Positions 45,862-54,294 are shown, numbered from the stretch's first letter. The stretch: DNA of 64,000 nt from Allorhizobium ampelinum S4 (GCF_000016285.1 NC_011989.1:2855001-2919000); one strand, 5' to 3'. The notes: generated by a model not told the origin, from the letters alone. Translations and numbers: made by a program.

Positions 45862-46024
45862 CCAGCCGATCTCCCCACCCGAGGGGGAGATGGCCGGCAG
45901 GCCAGAGGGGGGCGACTTGGCGTAAACGCTTGTTTTATGCCACGCCTCACTCCGTGGTCTGGCTTCGCACCCCTCATCTCCCTGCCGGGATCTTCTCCCC
46001 GATGGGGAGAAGAGGAGTGCCGCC
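45862..46024. repeat. Mosaic palindromic repeat, divergent pair of half-elements
   Basis: Two half-elements of the same repeat family as at 4979 and 5581: GATCTCCCC...GGGGGAGATGGCCGGC with CCAGAGGGGGG on the left, and CCCCTCATCTCCCTGCCGG, TCTTCTCCCC and GGGGAGAAGAGG on the right. Their arms point outward relative to the 5-kb copies. They fill most of the gap between the kinase and response-regulator genes. Confidence 0.75.
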
Positions 46025-46072
46025 GCCCTCCCGCCCGCTTTCTTTTTCTCTGCCCCTTGGACATCACAGACC

Positions 46073-47011
46073 ATGGCTGAACCGACCTCCCCCCGCGACA
46101 TCATCCTCCTTGTCGATGACAGCCCGGAAGCGCTGGGTTTTCTAACCGATGCGCTGGAACAGTCAGGCTTTTCCGTGCTGATTGCCACGTCCGGCCAAGG
46201 GGCGCTGGGCATTGTCGAGCGGATCAGCCCGGACCTGATCCTGCTGGATGCGGTCATGCCCGGCATGGATGGGTTCGAGACCTGCCGCCAAATCAAGGCC
46301 AATCCGGCGGTGGCGCAGGTGCCGGTGATTTTCATGACCGGCCTTAGCGAAACCGAACATGTGGTGCATGCGTTGGAGGTCGGCGGCGTCGATTACCTGA
46401 CCAAGCCGATCAATATCGATGAGCTGCGCGCCCGTATCCGCGTGCATCTGGCCAATGCCCGGTCTGCCCAAAGCGCCCGTGTCGCGCTGGATGCCGCAGG
46501 TCGCCACCTGCTGGCCCTGCGCGCCGATGGCAGCCTGCTGTGGTCCACTCCGCAGGCCAGCCGGCTGATCACCACCGCCACCGGACGTGAAGACGGGCTG
46601 GATACCGTGATCACGGCCATCGGCGACTGGATGCAGGCCCGTACAACCTCACCGCCTGCCGCAAGCCCCGCCTCCCGCGAGGCCGCCCTGACCTTGCCGC
46701 TTGAAAACCACCCTGCCCTGCAAATCGCCTATCTCGGTGCGATGGCCGCCGACGAATACCTGTTCCGCCTCAGCGCTGCCAACCCGCACCGCGAAGACGA
46801 ACGGCTGCGCCAGGCCTTTGGCCTTACCCAGCGCGAATCCGAAGTCCTTCTCTGGATCGCCCGCGGCAAACCCAACCGCGACATCGGCGAAATCCTCGGC
46901 CTCGCCGCCCGCACCGTGAACAAGCATCTGGAACAGATTTATGTGAAGCTCGGCGTGGAGAACCGGGCGTCTGCGGCAGTGAAGGCGGCGGCGGTGTTGC
47001 GGGTGGAGTGA
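46073..47011 (+). CDS. Response regulator with LuxR-type DNA-binding domain
   Basis: A 312-residue regulator: receiver domain (about 8-125, phospho-acceptor in LILLDAVMPGMDGFE, lysine in YLTKPI), a less conserved middle of about 110 residues, and a C-terminal LuxR/GerE helix-turn-helix (about 248-305, LTQRESEVLLWIARGKPNRDIG then TVNKHLEQIYVKLGVENR). It is encoded after the NCS1-kinase fusion in the same direction, separated by 270 bp of repeat. It is the obvious phosphorelay partner. Targets unknown; the palindrome at 37872 is a candidate. Confidence 0.92.
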   Translation: MAEPTSPRDIILLVDDSPEALGFLTDALEQSGFSVLIATSGQGALGIVERISPDLILLDAVMPGMDGFETCRQIKANPAVAQVPVIFMTGLSETEHVVHALEVGGVDYLTKPINIDELRARIRVHLANARSAQSARVALDAAGRHLLALRADGSLLWSTPQASRLITTATGREDGLDTVITAIGDWMQARTTSPPAASPASREAALTLPLENHPALQIAYLGAMAADEYLFRLSAANPHREDERLRQAFGLTQRESEVLLWIARGKPNRDIGEILGLAARTVNKHLEQIYVKLGVENRASAAVKAAAVLRVE

Positions 47012-47038
47012 GTCAATACTCAGATCGGGCTATGAACT

Positions 47039-47674
47039 TTGACAGATATTTGCATCATATTTGATTTGGACGGCACGCTGGTTGACAGCGAAACCCTTTG
47101 CAATCAGGCTTTTATTGACCTTCTACCAGCACTTCGAGATCCAGTGGAGATATTGGCTGAAAGATATCGCGGCAAGAAACTTGCAAGCATATTCATTGAT
47201 ATCGAAAAACGAATTGGAGCTAAGCTTCCAAGCGATTTTGAAAAACAATACCGGCAGCGTGTGTCTGAACTTTTCGAGTCCGATTTAAAGCCGATACCCG
47301 GCGCTATATCCATGCTCGAACAGTCAAACTACGCAAAGTGTATAGCTTCGAGTGGTCCACCTGCAAAAATAAGACAGGCCTTAGAAATTACAGGACTTGC
47401 GCAGTATTTCGGAAATAACATCTTCAGTTCCTACGATATAGGGTCATGGAAACCAGAACCCGGCCTTTTCCTCCATGCAGCAAAGGCAATGGGCTTCTCG
47501 CTACATCAATGCGGCGTCGTTGAAGATAGTGATGTTGGGATAGAAGCGGCAATCGCCGCACAGATGCGAGTATTCCAATACTGTCGAGAGATCCCAAAAA
47601 CCTCTCCTATGGCGGTAACAAGAATATCCGACCTATGCCAATTAAACGCACATATCAAACGGACTTGGCCCTGA
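47039..47674 (+). CDS. HAD-superfamily phosphatase
   Basis: HAD subfamily IA hydrolase of 211 residues (beta-phosphoglucomutase/phosphoglycolate phosphatase-like). Motif I DLDGTLVDSE (about 9-18), motif II ASSGPP (about 103-108), lysine in SWKPEPG (about 136-142) and the motif IV-like VVEDSDVGIEAA (about 160-171) are present. The start appears to be TTG 47039; an ATG at 47032 is out of frame. The gene is clearly AT-richer than its neighbours, suggesting transfer. Substrate unknown. Confidence 0.8.
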   Translation: MTDICIIFDLDGTLVDSETLCNQAFIDLLPALRDPVEILAERYRGKKLASIFIDIEKRIGAKLPSDFEKQYRQRVSELFESDLKPIPGAISMLEQSNYAKCIASSGPPAKIRQALEITGLAQYFGNNIFSSYDIGSWKPEPGLFLHAAKAMGFSLHQCGVVEDSDVGIEAAIAAQMRVFQYCREIPKTSPMAVTRISDLCQLNAHIKRTWP

Positions 47675-47708
47675 ACGACGTGTGCCCTTCCTGCAAACGA
47701 GTCCCCCC

Positions 47709-48242
47709 ATGAACCGTTTCGTCATCCTCTCCGGTTGCTCTGGCGGCGGCAAGTCCACTTTGCTCTCAGCCTTGGCTGCAAAAGGCTATGCCACCATAGA
47801 AGAACCCGGTCGCCGCATAGTGGCGGAAGAACAGGCCGGAGATGGCAAAGCGCTGCCCTGGATCGACCTGGCCGCCTTCGCCCACCGTGCCATTGCCATG
47901 GCGCTGGAAGACCGGGAACGAGCGGCATCCCTCCCCGGCTGGGTGTTCTTCGACCGCAGCCTGATCGACGCCGCCGCCGCGCTGAAAGCTGCGACCGGCG
48001 ATGAGACACAATTGAACGCGCTCAAGCAGCAGCACCGCTACCACGCCCGCGTTTTTCTCACCCCGCCTTGGCCGGAAATTTACCAGCAAGACACTGAGCG
48101 GCAGCATGATCTGGCCGCGGCAGAGGAAGAATATCAGCGCCTGCTCGAGGTCTATCCGGCGCTGGGATATGAGGTAATCGTGTTGCCAAAGGTGAGCGTT
48201 GTGGAGCGCGTGGAATTTATCCTGGCAATGCTTGCGGGTTGA
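47709..48242 (+). CDS. P-loop ATPase/kinase (AAA_28 type)
   Basis: Small nucleotide-binding protein of 177 residues. Walker A ILSGCSGGGKSTLL (about 5-18), then EEPGRRIVAEE (about 32-42), WVFFDRSLIDAAA (about 85-97) and a lid-like RYHARVFLTPPW region (about 115-126) match AAA_28/predicted-kinase ATPases. ATG 47709 is chosen because homologues begin at MNRFVILSG. It is 35 bp after the HAD gene and may be co-transcribed with it. Physiological substrate unknown. Confidence 0.8.
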   Translation: MNRFVILSGCSGGGKSTLLSALAAKGYATIEEPGRRIVAEEQAGDGKALPWIDLAAFAHRAIAMALEDRERAASLPGWVFFDRSLIDAAAALKAATGDETQLNALKQQHRYHARVFLTPPWPEIYQQDTERQHDLAAAEEEYQRLLEVYPALGYEVIVLPKVSVVERVEFILAMLAG

Positions 48243-48336
48243 TGGGGCCGCTGAACCTGACAAACGCAAGAGTACCGGGCTGAGAGGTTAGAACTGGTTT
48301 TCGCTACCAACCAAGATCCTTTTTGCCCAACTGGAC

Positions 48337-48822
48337 TTATTCTTTCGCATCCCGATTGGTGCTCTGGTCGTTTCGCTGGCTGGCGAGGAACTCTCGCCCG
48401 CGCCGAAGGGCAACCCCCGGATCGGACCCACGGTGATATTCCTCAAGGATGATCTGGGTGATCTGTTGCCGGATCTCGGCTTTGGCCAGATCGGCCCCGG
48501 AACTCTCTTGGGGATTGAGTGACCTGCGGGCATCCTCCAGCCGGTGTTGAAGATTGGTGGCGGCGTCGAGCAGCACATGGTCCACCGTATCGCCCGGCTC
48601 TGGCATATCCTCCGGTCTCGGTTGGAACTGCTGCGGTGGCGAAACATGGTAGACCCCGGAATGGACTGGACCATCTTCCCAGATCTTCTGCCTGTAGCGC
48701 AGCAACAGCGCCAAAATGGTCGCCACGAAAACCGGTGGCACAACGATAACAAGAGCTTTCACCCAGTCAGATGTCGATTGCCACGTATCAAAAAGATCAG
48801 CCCAGACATTATAATCCGCCAT
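48337..48822 (-). CDS. Unknown single-helix membrane protein
   Basis: A 161-residue protein with one strong membrane helix (about 22-44, VKALVIVVPPVFVATILALL) and a hydrophilic, acidic/basic cytoplasmic tail with a predicted helix (about 90-125). I do not recognise a family. ATG 48822 follows GGGAGGAG; the longer frame to 48858 lacks this. A strong hairpin (48852-48881) lies just upstream in what would be its leader or promoter. Confidence 0.65.
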   Translation of the reverse strand: MADYNVWADLFDTWQSTSDWVKALVIVVPPVFVATILALLLRYRQKIWEDGPVHSGVYHVSPPQQFQPRPEDMPEPGDTVDHVLLDAATNLQHRLEDARRSLNPQESSGADLAKAEIRQQITQIILEEYHRGSDPGVALRRGREFLASQRNDQSTNRDAKE

Positions 48823-48851
48823 TGTCCACTCCTCCCACGCTGGAAAACGAG

Positions 48852-48881
48852 CGATCACCAGAGAACTGTCTCTGGTGATCG
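48852..48881. promoter_or_regulatory. 13-bp hairpin upstream of the 48822 gene
   Basis: CGATCACCAGAGA pairs exactly with TCTCTGGTGATCG around a 4-base loop. It could be a leader structure of the minus-strand gene or part of a plus-strand small RNA ending at 49042. Confidence 0.6.
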
Positions 48882-48884
48882 GGG

Positions 48885-49042
48885 AGTTCGTAAGCCGGTA
48901 AAAAAACGACCGCCCCGACCTTTAAGCCGAAGCTCTGGACATGCGCCGAGGCCTCCCCGACCATAGAGAATGGTAGAGAGCGAACCGTATAGACACAGTT
49001 CACCGCCTCAGCCACAAACCTATGGCTGAGGGGTGTCTTTTT
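48885..49042 (+). ncRNA. Candidate small RNA ending in an intrinsic terminator
   Basis: The segment ends on the plus strand with a terminator: CCTCAGCCA (49006-49014) pairs with TGGCTGAGG (49023-49031), extended by CACC/GGTG around a one-base bulge, followed by TCTTTTT. No plus-strand gene precedes it for about 760 bp, so it may end a small transcript. The 5' end is unknown; I place it just after the hairpin at 48881. No known RNA family was recognised. Confidence 0.35.
49001..49042 (+). terminator. Intrinsic terminator
   Basis: Stem CACC-G-CCTCAGCCA with TGGCTGAGG-GGTG, eight-base loop, then TCTTTTT on the plus strand. It is a classic Rho-independent shape with no obvious gene to serve on that strand. 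Confidence 0.75.
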
Positions 49043-49198
49043 AACGATCGACACTGACCGTTTTTACCGGGGTTACGACGCCCCAAGACCGGCTCGTTAC
49101 AACCGATCTCACCCCTGTCTTAGCGCATAACGAGTGAGAAGGAAAAGAGGGGATTGGTGAGATTTTGAAAGGGGAAATTGCGGCGTTGTGCGTGGCGT

Positions 49199-49482
49199 TT
49201 ACCCCCCTCTGTCCTGCCGGATTTGGCCCTTCGCATGGCTCCGGGCGTTCGTCAGTACAATCGATCCACTGGATCGATTGTTCGGCTGCGCCGACCCTTC
49301 CTCACCCCACCTCAAGGGGGAGATCGGATAGGCGAAACCGCCCGTCTCAACAGCTAGAGTTACGTCTTCCCCAACCTCTGAAAGGGCAATGTGAAGCAAG
49401 AAGCCTGCCTCGTGTCGATCTCCCCCCTTGAGGGGGAGATGGCTGGCAAGCCAGAGGGGGGTATCCTTGCGCCGAGATCCAA
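49199..49482. repeat. Mosaic palindromic repeat, long form
   Basis: It has outer inverted arms: ACCCCCCTCTGTCCTGCC at the left, and GGGGGAGATGGCTGGC then CCAGAGGGGGGT at the right. Inside are TCAAGGGGGAGATCGG and an 11-bp perfect palindrome (ACAATCGATCC / GGATCGATTGT, 49257-49281). It is related in modules to the repeats at 4979, 5581 and 45862. It abuts the 3' end of the toxin gene. Confidence 0.75.
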
Positions 49483-49492
49483 AGCCATCCCC

Positions 49493-49824
49493 TCACTCCA
49501 GAATCGTTGCCAGCCGTGCCAACACCTCATCGACAATCTCGCTTGGCACCGATTCCAGCTTTTTGCCCCTTCGCGCGGCCAAATCAAGCGCACGCGGCTG
49601 ATCACAGCGCACGGCGCCCGTGGTGCGTAAACCAACCCCGCTCAACGACACAGCAAAACCAGCCGTCCTCGCAAAATTGCCGCCGCTGGTGATAGGCAGA
49701 ACCACAGGTGTTTTGGTCAATCGATTAAACGCGCCGGGCGAGATAATCAGCACCGGACGTGTTCCCTGTTGTTCATGCCCGGATGTGAGATCAAGCGACA
49801 CCAACCAGATATCGCACGCTCCAT
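49493..49824 (-). pseudogene. MazF/ChpB-type toxin with a one-base frameshift near the start
   Basis: Endoribonuclease toxin of the MazF/PemK family. The body reads WLVSLDLTSGHEQQGTRP, then VLIISPGAFN and TGAVRCDQPRALD, typical of ChpB. The expected start ATG (49824) overlaps the antitoxin stop (TAATG) and reads MER, but the next codons drop one G: the usual MERGDIW would need CGTGGCGAT and the sequence has CGTGCGAT. The DIWLV residues are therefore in another frame. Without the loss the product would be about 110 residues. A TTG at 49804 could start a shorter 103-residue product lacking the first strand. Probably inactive unless translation is rescued. Confidence 0.7.
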
Positions 49825-50081
49825 TACATCAACTCTCCACCGACAGGCCCGCCATCAAGCCACTCCCGATCATCCGCAGAGACTTCCGCCGACCCGTCGC
49901 ATTGAGACAGCAATTCCTCCAGCGTATAACGAGGCCGCGCCTGCGGCTCGATCACCAGACGACCATTATCCACCGCCATGGAAACCGTTGCACCCGCGCT
50001 AAGATGCAAAACATCCAGCAGAGCAGGCGGAACAGCCACCATCACTGAACCACCAACTTTGCGCAGATTGGCTGTATGCAT
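49824..50081 (-). CDS. MazE/ChpS-like antitoxin (AbrB fold)
   Basis: Antitoxin of 85 residues: an N-terminal AbrB/MazE swapped-hairpin DNA-binding domain (about 1-48, LRKVGGSVMVAVPPALLDVL) and an acidic C-terminal tail that would wrap the toxin. The stop overlaps the toxin start (TAATG). It normally represses its own operon with the toxin; an AT-rich dyad lies upstream at 50099-50116. Confidence 0.88.
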   Translation of the reverse strand: MHTANLRKVGGSVMVAVPPALLDVLHLSAGATVSMAVDNGRLVIEPQARPRYTLEELLSQCDGSAEVSADDREWLDGGPVGGELM

Positions 50082-50098
50082 GAGGGAAGTTCCGATTT

Positions 50099-50116
50099 GT
50101 TATATTTATATATAAC
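50099..50116. promoter_or_regulatory. Dyad in the toxin-antitoxin promoter
   Basis: GTTATAT and ATATAAC are exact inverted arms around TTAT, 17 bases upstream of the antitoxin start and overlapping TATA-rich promoter sequence. A likely autoregulatory operator for the AbrB-type antitoxin. Confidence 0.55.
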
Positions 50117-50174
50117 ATAACTAGTCACCAATTTCAAATTGAAATAAGCAGTCATCTGCCAGCTTGCAATAACC

Positions 50175-51155
50175 CTAAGACGTAGGAGTTTCAGATATAC
50201 CAACCACTATCATTCGACCTATGTCTCCCGCCTTATCTCTAACAAAATAGACCTGCACATATACTTGATCGCGATTCATATTATCGATCAAAGTTTTTTT
50301 TACAATTGGAAGATTGTCGTATGGAATGCTAAAACTTAATGTTTTAGTTCCGTTTTCTATTCTTATTTTACCCCATCCATTATCTTTATTGAACTGTACA
50401 ATATCACCAAGTATCAATGTTGGTGTTTTGTCTACAATGGCGGTTTCTATTTCTGCTGCCATTTTTCGATTTAAGAACAGAACAGGGCGCGCGTCCTCAT
50501 GAGCAGATGATCTGACTTCCAAAGTGTCGGCGCTTGTCCTAAATGCCGTCGCCATCTCACCTATCAAAGGCGCAGACATTGCAATCAATTTTTGGCTTTG
50601 GCTAGAAGTGATAAGCGATATAGCAACCTCATTCTCAGTTAGTCTTTTCTCGCGGTGAGACTCAGCAATCCGGCGCTTAACCAACTCTTGGGTCGGCTCT
50701 GCTAAGTTATCAATGATCACTTCACCCGTCATTACATCTTTAACTAAGTCGCTAAGTACGGACTTATCTCCTGACAGGGATGATGAAGCCGACTGAACCG
50801 ATCCTATTGTTGATATGGATGTCGCTAGTGTCGGCTCATCAATTTTCTCAATCACTCGTTCGCTAACGTAAGCTACAAGATCCGCCAAAGATATATTTAT
50901 AAACGGATTTTCATCTTGTGTTTGGCCTGGATCTTCTATGTTAATATTAAATGAACCATCAGATTGGCTTTTTAATTTGATACTGAAGTTGGATTTATTA
51001 GTAATGTTTTTTACGAATTTTCCCCTTTGTCTAAACTGCGCCAACTTCACAATTAGACGCGCAGCAGCATACTGAAAGCGGGCAGATTCATAGAAGTTCA
51101 TTCTGTGCGAATCTGCTAAAGCACCTTCAAAATGAAACGTCAAAGTTTCCGACAT
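50175..51155 (-). CDS. Unknown 326-residue protein, AT-rich
   Basis: I cannot assign a family with confidence. The N-terminus MSETLTFHFEGALADSHRMN is followed by an alpha/beta-looking region (about 20-110), a Ser-rich middle (about 115-135), a helical part (about 140-200) and a C-terminal beta-rich domain (about 225-320, GDIVQFNKDNGWGKIRI). No signal peptide or membrane helix. The gene is strongly AT-rich compared with the chromosome backbone. It diverges from a two-helix membrane protein at 51285 and adjoins the toxin-antitoxin locus, so it looks like accessory DNA. A defence role is only a possibility. Confidence 0.7.
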   Translation of the reverse strand: MSETLTFHFEGALADSHRMNFYESARFQYAAARLIVKLAQFRQRGKFVKNITNKSNFSIKLKSQSDGSFNINIEDPGQTQDENPFINISLADLVAYVSERVIEKIDEPTLATSISTIGSVQSASSSLSGDKSVLSDLVKDVMTGEVIIDNLAEPTQELVKRRIAESHREKRLTENEVAISLITSSQSQKLIAMSAPLIGEMATAFRTSADTLEVRSSAHEDARPVLFLNRKMAAEIETAIVDKTPTLILGDIVQFNKDNGWGKIRIENGTKTLSFSIPYDNLPIVKKTLIDNMNRDQVYVQVYFVRDKAGDIGRMIVVGISETPTS

Positions 51156-51284
51156 TCAATTACCCCCTACGATCCCCAATGCAATCTTGCCACAACCTAC
51201 CTTGCGTTGTATTTTTGCATATCACTTCAATCTAGTCCTATCTAGATGTAACCCTATCTAAACCAGAATAGAAAACGAGAAATA

Positions 51285-51893
51285 ATGAACGAAATCAGCA
51301 TAGGAGCCGTTGGCGCTGCCGCGATAGCAGGTTTGGTATCTCTTTTGGGGCTTGTTATTGGCAAAGAGCAAAAAGTCTCTGAGTTTAGGCAAGCATGGAT
51401 AGACGAACTTAGAAAATGTGTGGTGTCGTATCTCGTAAATATCAACGCAGTATGTGACGCTTTAGGATTAGCAAGAGCGGGGAGAGCGATTGACGATGCA
51501 GCACTGCTCACAAATTATAAGTTACTCAATGAAGCCAGTCACGGAATTACCCTTCGGATAAATCCATCTGAAGAGACTGCAAAAGCACTTTTGAAGTCAA
51601 TGCACGAGTTTGATGAAATCTCACGAAGCAACTCTAATTTAACGCCTGAAAAAATAAGAGAGCTAGAAAAGGGATTTATTGATTCATCGCAAAATCTCCT
51701 GAAATTTGAATGGGCACGTGTGAAAAAAGGAGAAGCCAATTTCGTTTGGACCAAGCGAATTGTTTACGTGATCATACTCTTAATGCTAATACTCCTAGCC
51801 TACGCGTGGTTCACTGGAAAGAAAACTGGAAGAGAAGCGGTAGATCCGCATTCGTTTCATTTGCTAGAGATGCAGGGAGCCAATTGCTTATGA
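51285..51893 (+). CDS. Unknown two-helix membrane protein, AT-rich
   Basis: A 202-residue protein with an N-terminal helix (about 5-25), a cytoplasmic segment beginning KEQKVSEFRQAWIDELRK (about 28-45) with predicted helices to about 150, and a second membrane helix (about 156-176). The EFRQAWIDxLR motif after the first helix recurs in a widespread unnamed bacterial family. AT-rich like the divergent gene to its left, with 129 bp between the two starts. A membrane effector of an accessory or defence module is possible; function unknown. Confidence 0.7.
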   Translation: MNEISIGAVGAAAIAGLVSLLGLVIGKEQKVSEFRQAWIDELRKCVVSYLVNINAVCDALGLARAGRAIDDAALLTNYKLLNEASHGITLRINPSEETAKALLKSMHEFDEISRSNSNLTPEKIRELEKGFIDSSQNLLKFEWARVKKGEANFVWTKRIVYVIILLMLILLAYAWFTGKKTGREAVDPHSFHLLEMQGANCL

Positions 51894-52036
51894 TTCACTG
51901 AGCGGATGAACGCTTTTTAGTAATCTAATGATAACTGCCTAAAAATTATCGCGCAGCTTTAGGTCACGATAATCTTTATCTGACTTACGGGAGCTAGAGT
52001 CGCCGAAATTGAGTGTGTGAATTGAAATACAAGAAA

Positions 52037-52062
52037 AGCCGCAAAGCATCCACTCTGCGGCT
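52037..52062 (-). terminator. Intrinsic terminator after minE
   Basis: AGCCGCA pairs with TGCGGCT around 12 bases; on the minus strand it is followed by TTTTCTTG. It lies 51 bp past the minE stop codon. Confidence 0.75.
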
Positions 52063-52112
52063 GTAAAATCTCACACTTACCTCAGCCAGCCAACCAGCCA
52101 GCCCTCACCCCA

Positions 52113-52373
52113 TCAAGCCGCCAGCGCCTGCGCATCCCGTGGAATTTCCACATCGATCTCCAAAATCGAAACATGCTCGTCGCGGTCCACCTTGATGCGG
52201 ACCTTGTCGGCATCGACTTGGACGTGTTTGGAGATCACGGCCAGGATTTCCTCGCGCAGGATGGCGACGAGGTCGGAGCCTTGGGCGGCGCGTTCGTGGG
52301 CGAGCAGGACTTGCAGCCGTTCGCGCGCCATCGGCGCCGAGGTTGGTCTGCGGAACAGGTTGAAGATGCTCAT
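52113..52373 (-). CDS. minE: Cell division topological specificity factor MinE
   Basis: MinE of 86 residues. The N-terminal amphipathic and MinD-binding part (about 2-30, including [15 protein letters not shown]) and the dimerising C-terminal domain are intact. It stimulates MinD ATPase and drives Min oscillation that keeps division at mid-cell. It overlaps minD by four bases (ATGA). Confidence 0.96.
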   Translation of the reverse strand: MSIFNLFRRPTSAPMARERLQVLLAHERAAQGSDLVAILREEILAVISKHVQVDADKVRIKVDRDEHVSILEIDVEIPRDAQALAA

Positions 52374-53185
52374 GCGGCCCTCCGTGCGAAAATCTTGCCG
52401 AACAGGCCGCGCTTTTCCTCGGGCATGGAAACCGGAATTTCCTCACCAGCCAGACGGCGGGCAGCTTCGAAATAGGCCTGGGCAGGAAGGCTCTTGGCAT
52501 CGGCCAGCGTCACCGGCGCACCGATATTGGAGGCTTTCAGCACGTCCATGCTTTCCGGGATAATGCCGAGCAGCGGGATGGAGAGGATTTCCAAGACGTC
52601 CTCGACCTTGAGCATATCACCACGCTGGGCGCGAACGGCATCGTAGCGGGTCAGCAGCAGGTGCTTTTCCATCCGCTCGCCGCGCTCGGCCTTCAGGGTC
52701 TTTGAATCCAGCAGGCCGATGATCCGATCCGAATCGCGCACCGAAGACACTTCGGGGTTGGTGACGACGACAGCGACATCGGCGTGGCGCATGGCCAGCG
52801 TCGCACCGCGCTCAATCCCGGCCGGGCTATCGCAGATCACCCAGTCAAAATGCTTTTTCAGCTCGGTAATCACCCATTCCACGCCTTCCGGCGTCAGATT
52901 GTCCTTGTCGCGGGTCTGCGAGGCCGGCAGCAGGTACAGCGTATCGACCCGCTTGTCGCGGATCAGCGCCTGCGGCAGCTTGGCATCACCCTGGATGACA
53001 TTGACGAGATCGTAGACCACCCGGCGCTCGGCACCCATGACCAGATCGAGATTGCGCAGACCGACATCAAAATCGATCACGACAACCTTGTCGCCGCGCT
53101 GGGCAAGTGCCGCACCAAGGGCAGCCGTGGAGGTCGTCTTGCCGACGCCGCCCTTGCCTGATGTCACAACGATGACCTTCCCCAT
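52370..53185 (-). CDS. minD: Septum-site ATPase MinD
   Basis: Deviant-Walker ATPase of 271 residues. [15 protein letters not shown] (about 10-24) contains the signature lysine; there is a DxxxGLRN motif near 40-45 and [10 protein letters not shown] near 118-127. The C-terminus ends with an amphipathic membrane-targeting helix ([14 protein letters not shown]). It recruits MinC to the membrane and is displaced by MinE. minC lies 132 bp upstream. Confidence 0.97.
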   Translation of the reverse strand: MGKVIVVTSGKGGVGKTTSTAALGAALAQRGDKVVVIDFDVGLRNLDLVMGAERRVVYDLVNVIQGDAKLPQALIRDKRVDTLYLLPASQTRDKDNLTPEGVEWVITELKKHFDWVICDSPAGIERGATLAMRHADVAVVVTNPEVSSVRDSDRIIGLLDSKTLKAERGERMEKHLLLTRYDAVRAQRGDMLKVEDVLEILSIPLLGIIPESMDVLKASNIGAPVTLADAKSLPAQAYFEAARRLAGEEIPVSMPEEKRGLFGKIFARRAA

Positions 53186-53317
53186 TTCATTCTCCTGTCT
53201 TTCGCCGCACGCGGCACAAGCTTCGGGTCGCGCTGGACCAAATCTCCAGCGTATTAAACGTCAACTTTAACCAGCGGAGTCGGCGTCAAGCTGACTTGCC
53301 CGCGGTTCAAACCAGCA

Positions 53318-54118
53318 TCAGGCCATTTTTTCAGCCTTGATGACATCGTCTTCCAGCCAGAGCTGGACGGGCTTGCCCAGCAATTCCGGCGGCATGTCCT
53401 CCGCCATCTTGTAGATCCCATCGATGGCCAGCAGTTCGGCCTCCATCTTGCGGCAGAAAATCCGCGCCGAGGCATTGCCAACCGATCCTGCCATCGCCCG
53501 GCCACGCAAGGCGCCGTAGATATGGATAGACCCACCGGCAATGATTTCGGCGCCTGAGGCAACCGAACCGATCACCGTCACATCGCCTTCGGTGAAAATC
53601 ACCGATTGCCCGGAGCGCACCGGCTCACGCAGCAGCAAGGATTGCACCACGGAGCGGGCCTGCGGCGCAGTTATCATCGCCTGGGGAGAGTCAGTCTCCC
53701 CAATCTCGTCACTCTTGCCGGAGGCTTTGGTGGCTTTGCCAGTCTTTTTCTTCTCTTCCGCTGGTGGTGATTCAGGCTCGACCTTCGGCACGTCCACATC
53801 GGACACCGGACGGCCACCCTTCAGGATCGGCGGCATACCACGTTCCACCATCGAAGGACGCGCGCCCTCCAGACCCATGATGCTGACATTGCGGCTGGAC
53901 AGTTCGGCGATCAGGGCCTTCAGCTCATCCCGGCTGATTGCCAGTTCCGCCACATCGAGAACCACCGGACGGCCAAGGAAGAACCCAGCCGAGCGCGAGG
54001 CCAGATCGTCCAGCCTTTCCAGCCAGTTATCGACTGGCAGGTCCGGCGACAGTACCACCGCCAGAAACGAACGGCCTTTGATGCGGATTGAGCGGGGTTC
54101 TGTTAGCACTTCGGTCAT
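53318..54118 (-). CDS. minC: Septum inhibitor MinC
   Basis: FtsZ-assembly inhibitor of 266 residues, with N-domain (about 1-100), a charged linker rich in Lys/Glu/Pro (about 112-145) and a right-handed beta-helix C-domain (about 160-255; GDVTVIGSVASGAEIIAGGS). ATG 54118 is preferred over the frame start at 54187. The promoter region holds a CtrA-type box at 54160-54175. Confidence 0.94.
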   Translation of the reverse strand: MTEVLTEPRSIRIKGRSFLAVVLSPDLPVDNWLERLDDLASRSAGFFLGRPVVLDVAELAISRDELKALIAELSSRNVSIMGLEGARPSMVERGMPPILKGGRPVSDVDVPKVEPESPPAEEKKKTGKATKASGKSDEIGETDSPQAMITAPQARSVVQSLLLREPVRSGQSVIFTEGDVTVIGSVASGAEIIAGGSIHIYGALRGRAMAGSVGNASARIFCRKMEAELLAIDGIYKMAEDMPPELLGKPVQLWLEDDVIKAEKMA

Positions 54119-54159
54119 CTTTATGAACAAATCGTTGACTTGGTTTACGGCTGATTTGG

Positions 54160-54175
54160 TTAACAAAAGGTTAAC
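54160..54175. promoter_or_regulatory. CtrA-type box upstream of minC
   Basis: TTAACAAAAGGTTAAC fits the CtrA consensus TTAA-N7-TTAAC exactly, 42-57 bases before the minC start codon. In Sinorhizobium meliloti CtrA is reported to control the min operon directly, which supports function here. Confidence 0.65.
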
Positions 54176-54294
54176 GCGGCTCTTCAATCCGTTAAGACAA
54201 ACGATATTGATGATGCTAATTGGTTATAATATTCAAATCGTTAGAAAATTAATTTTGCGGTTGCGCGCAAACACCACTGAAGCGTGCAATGCAA

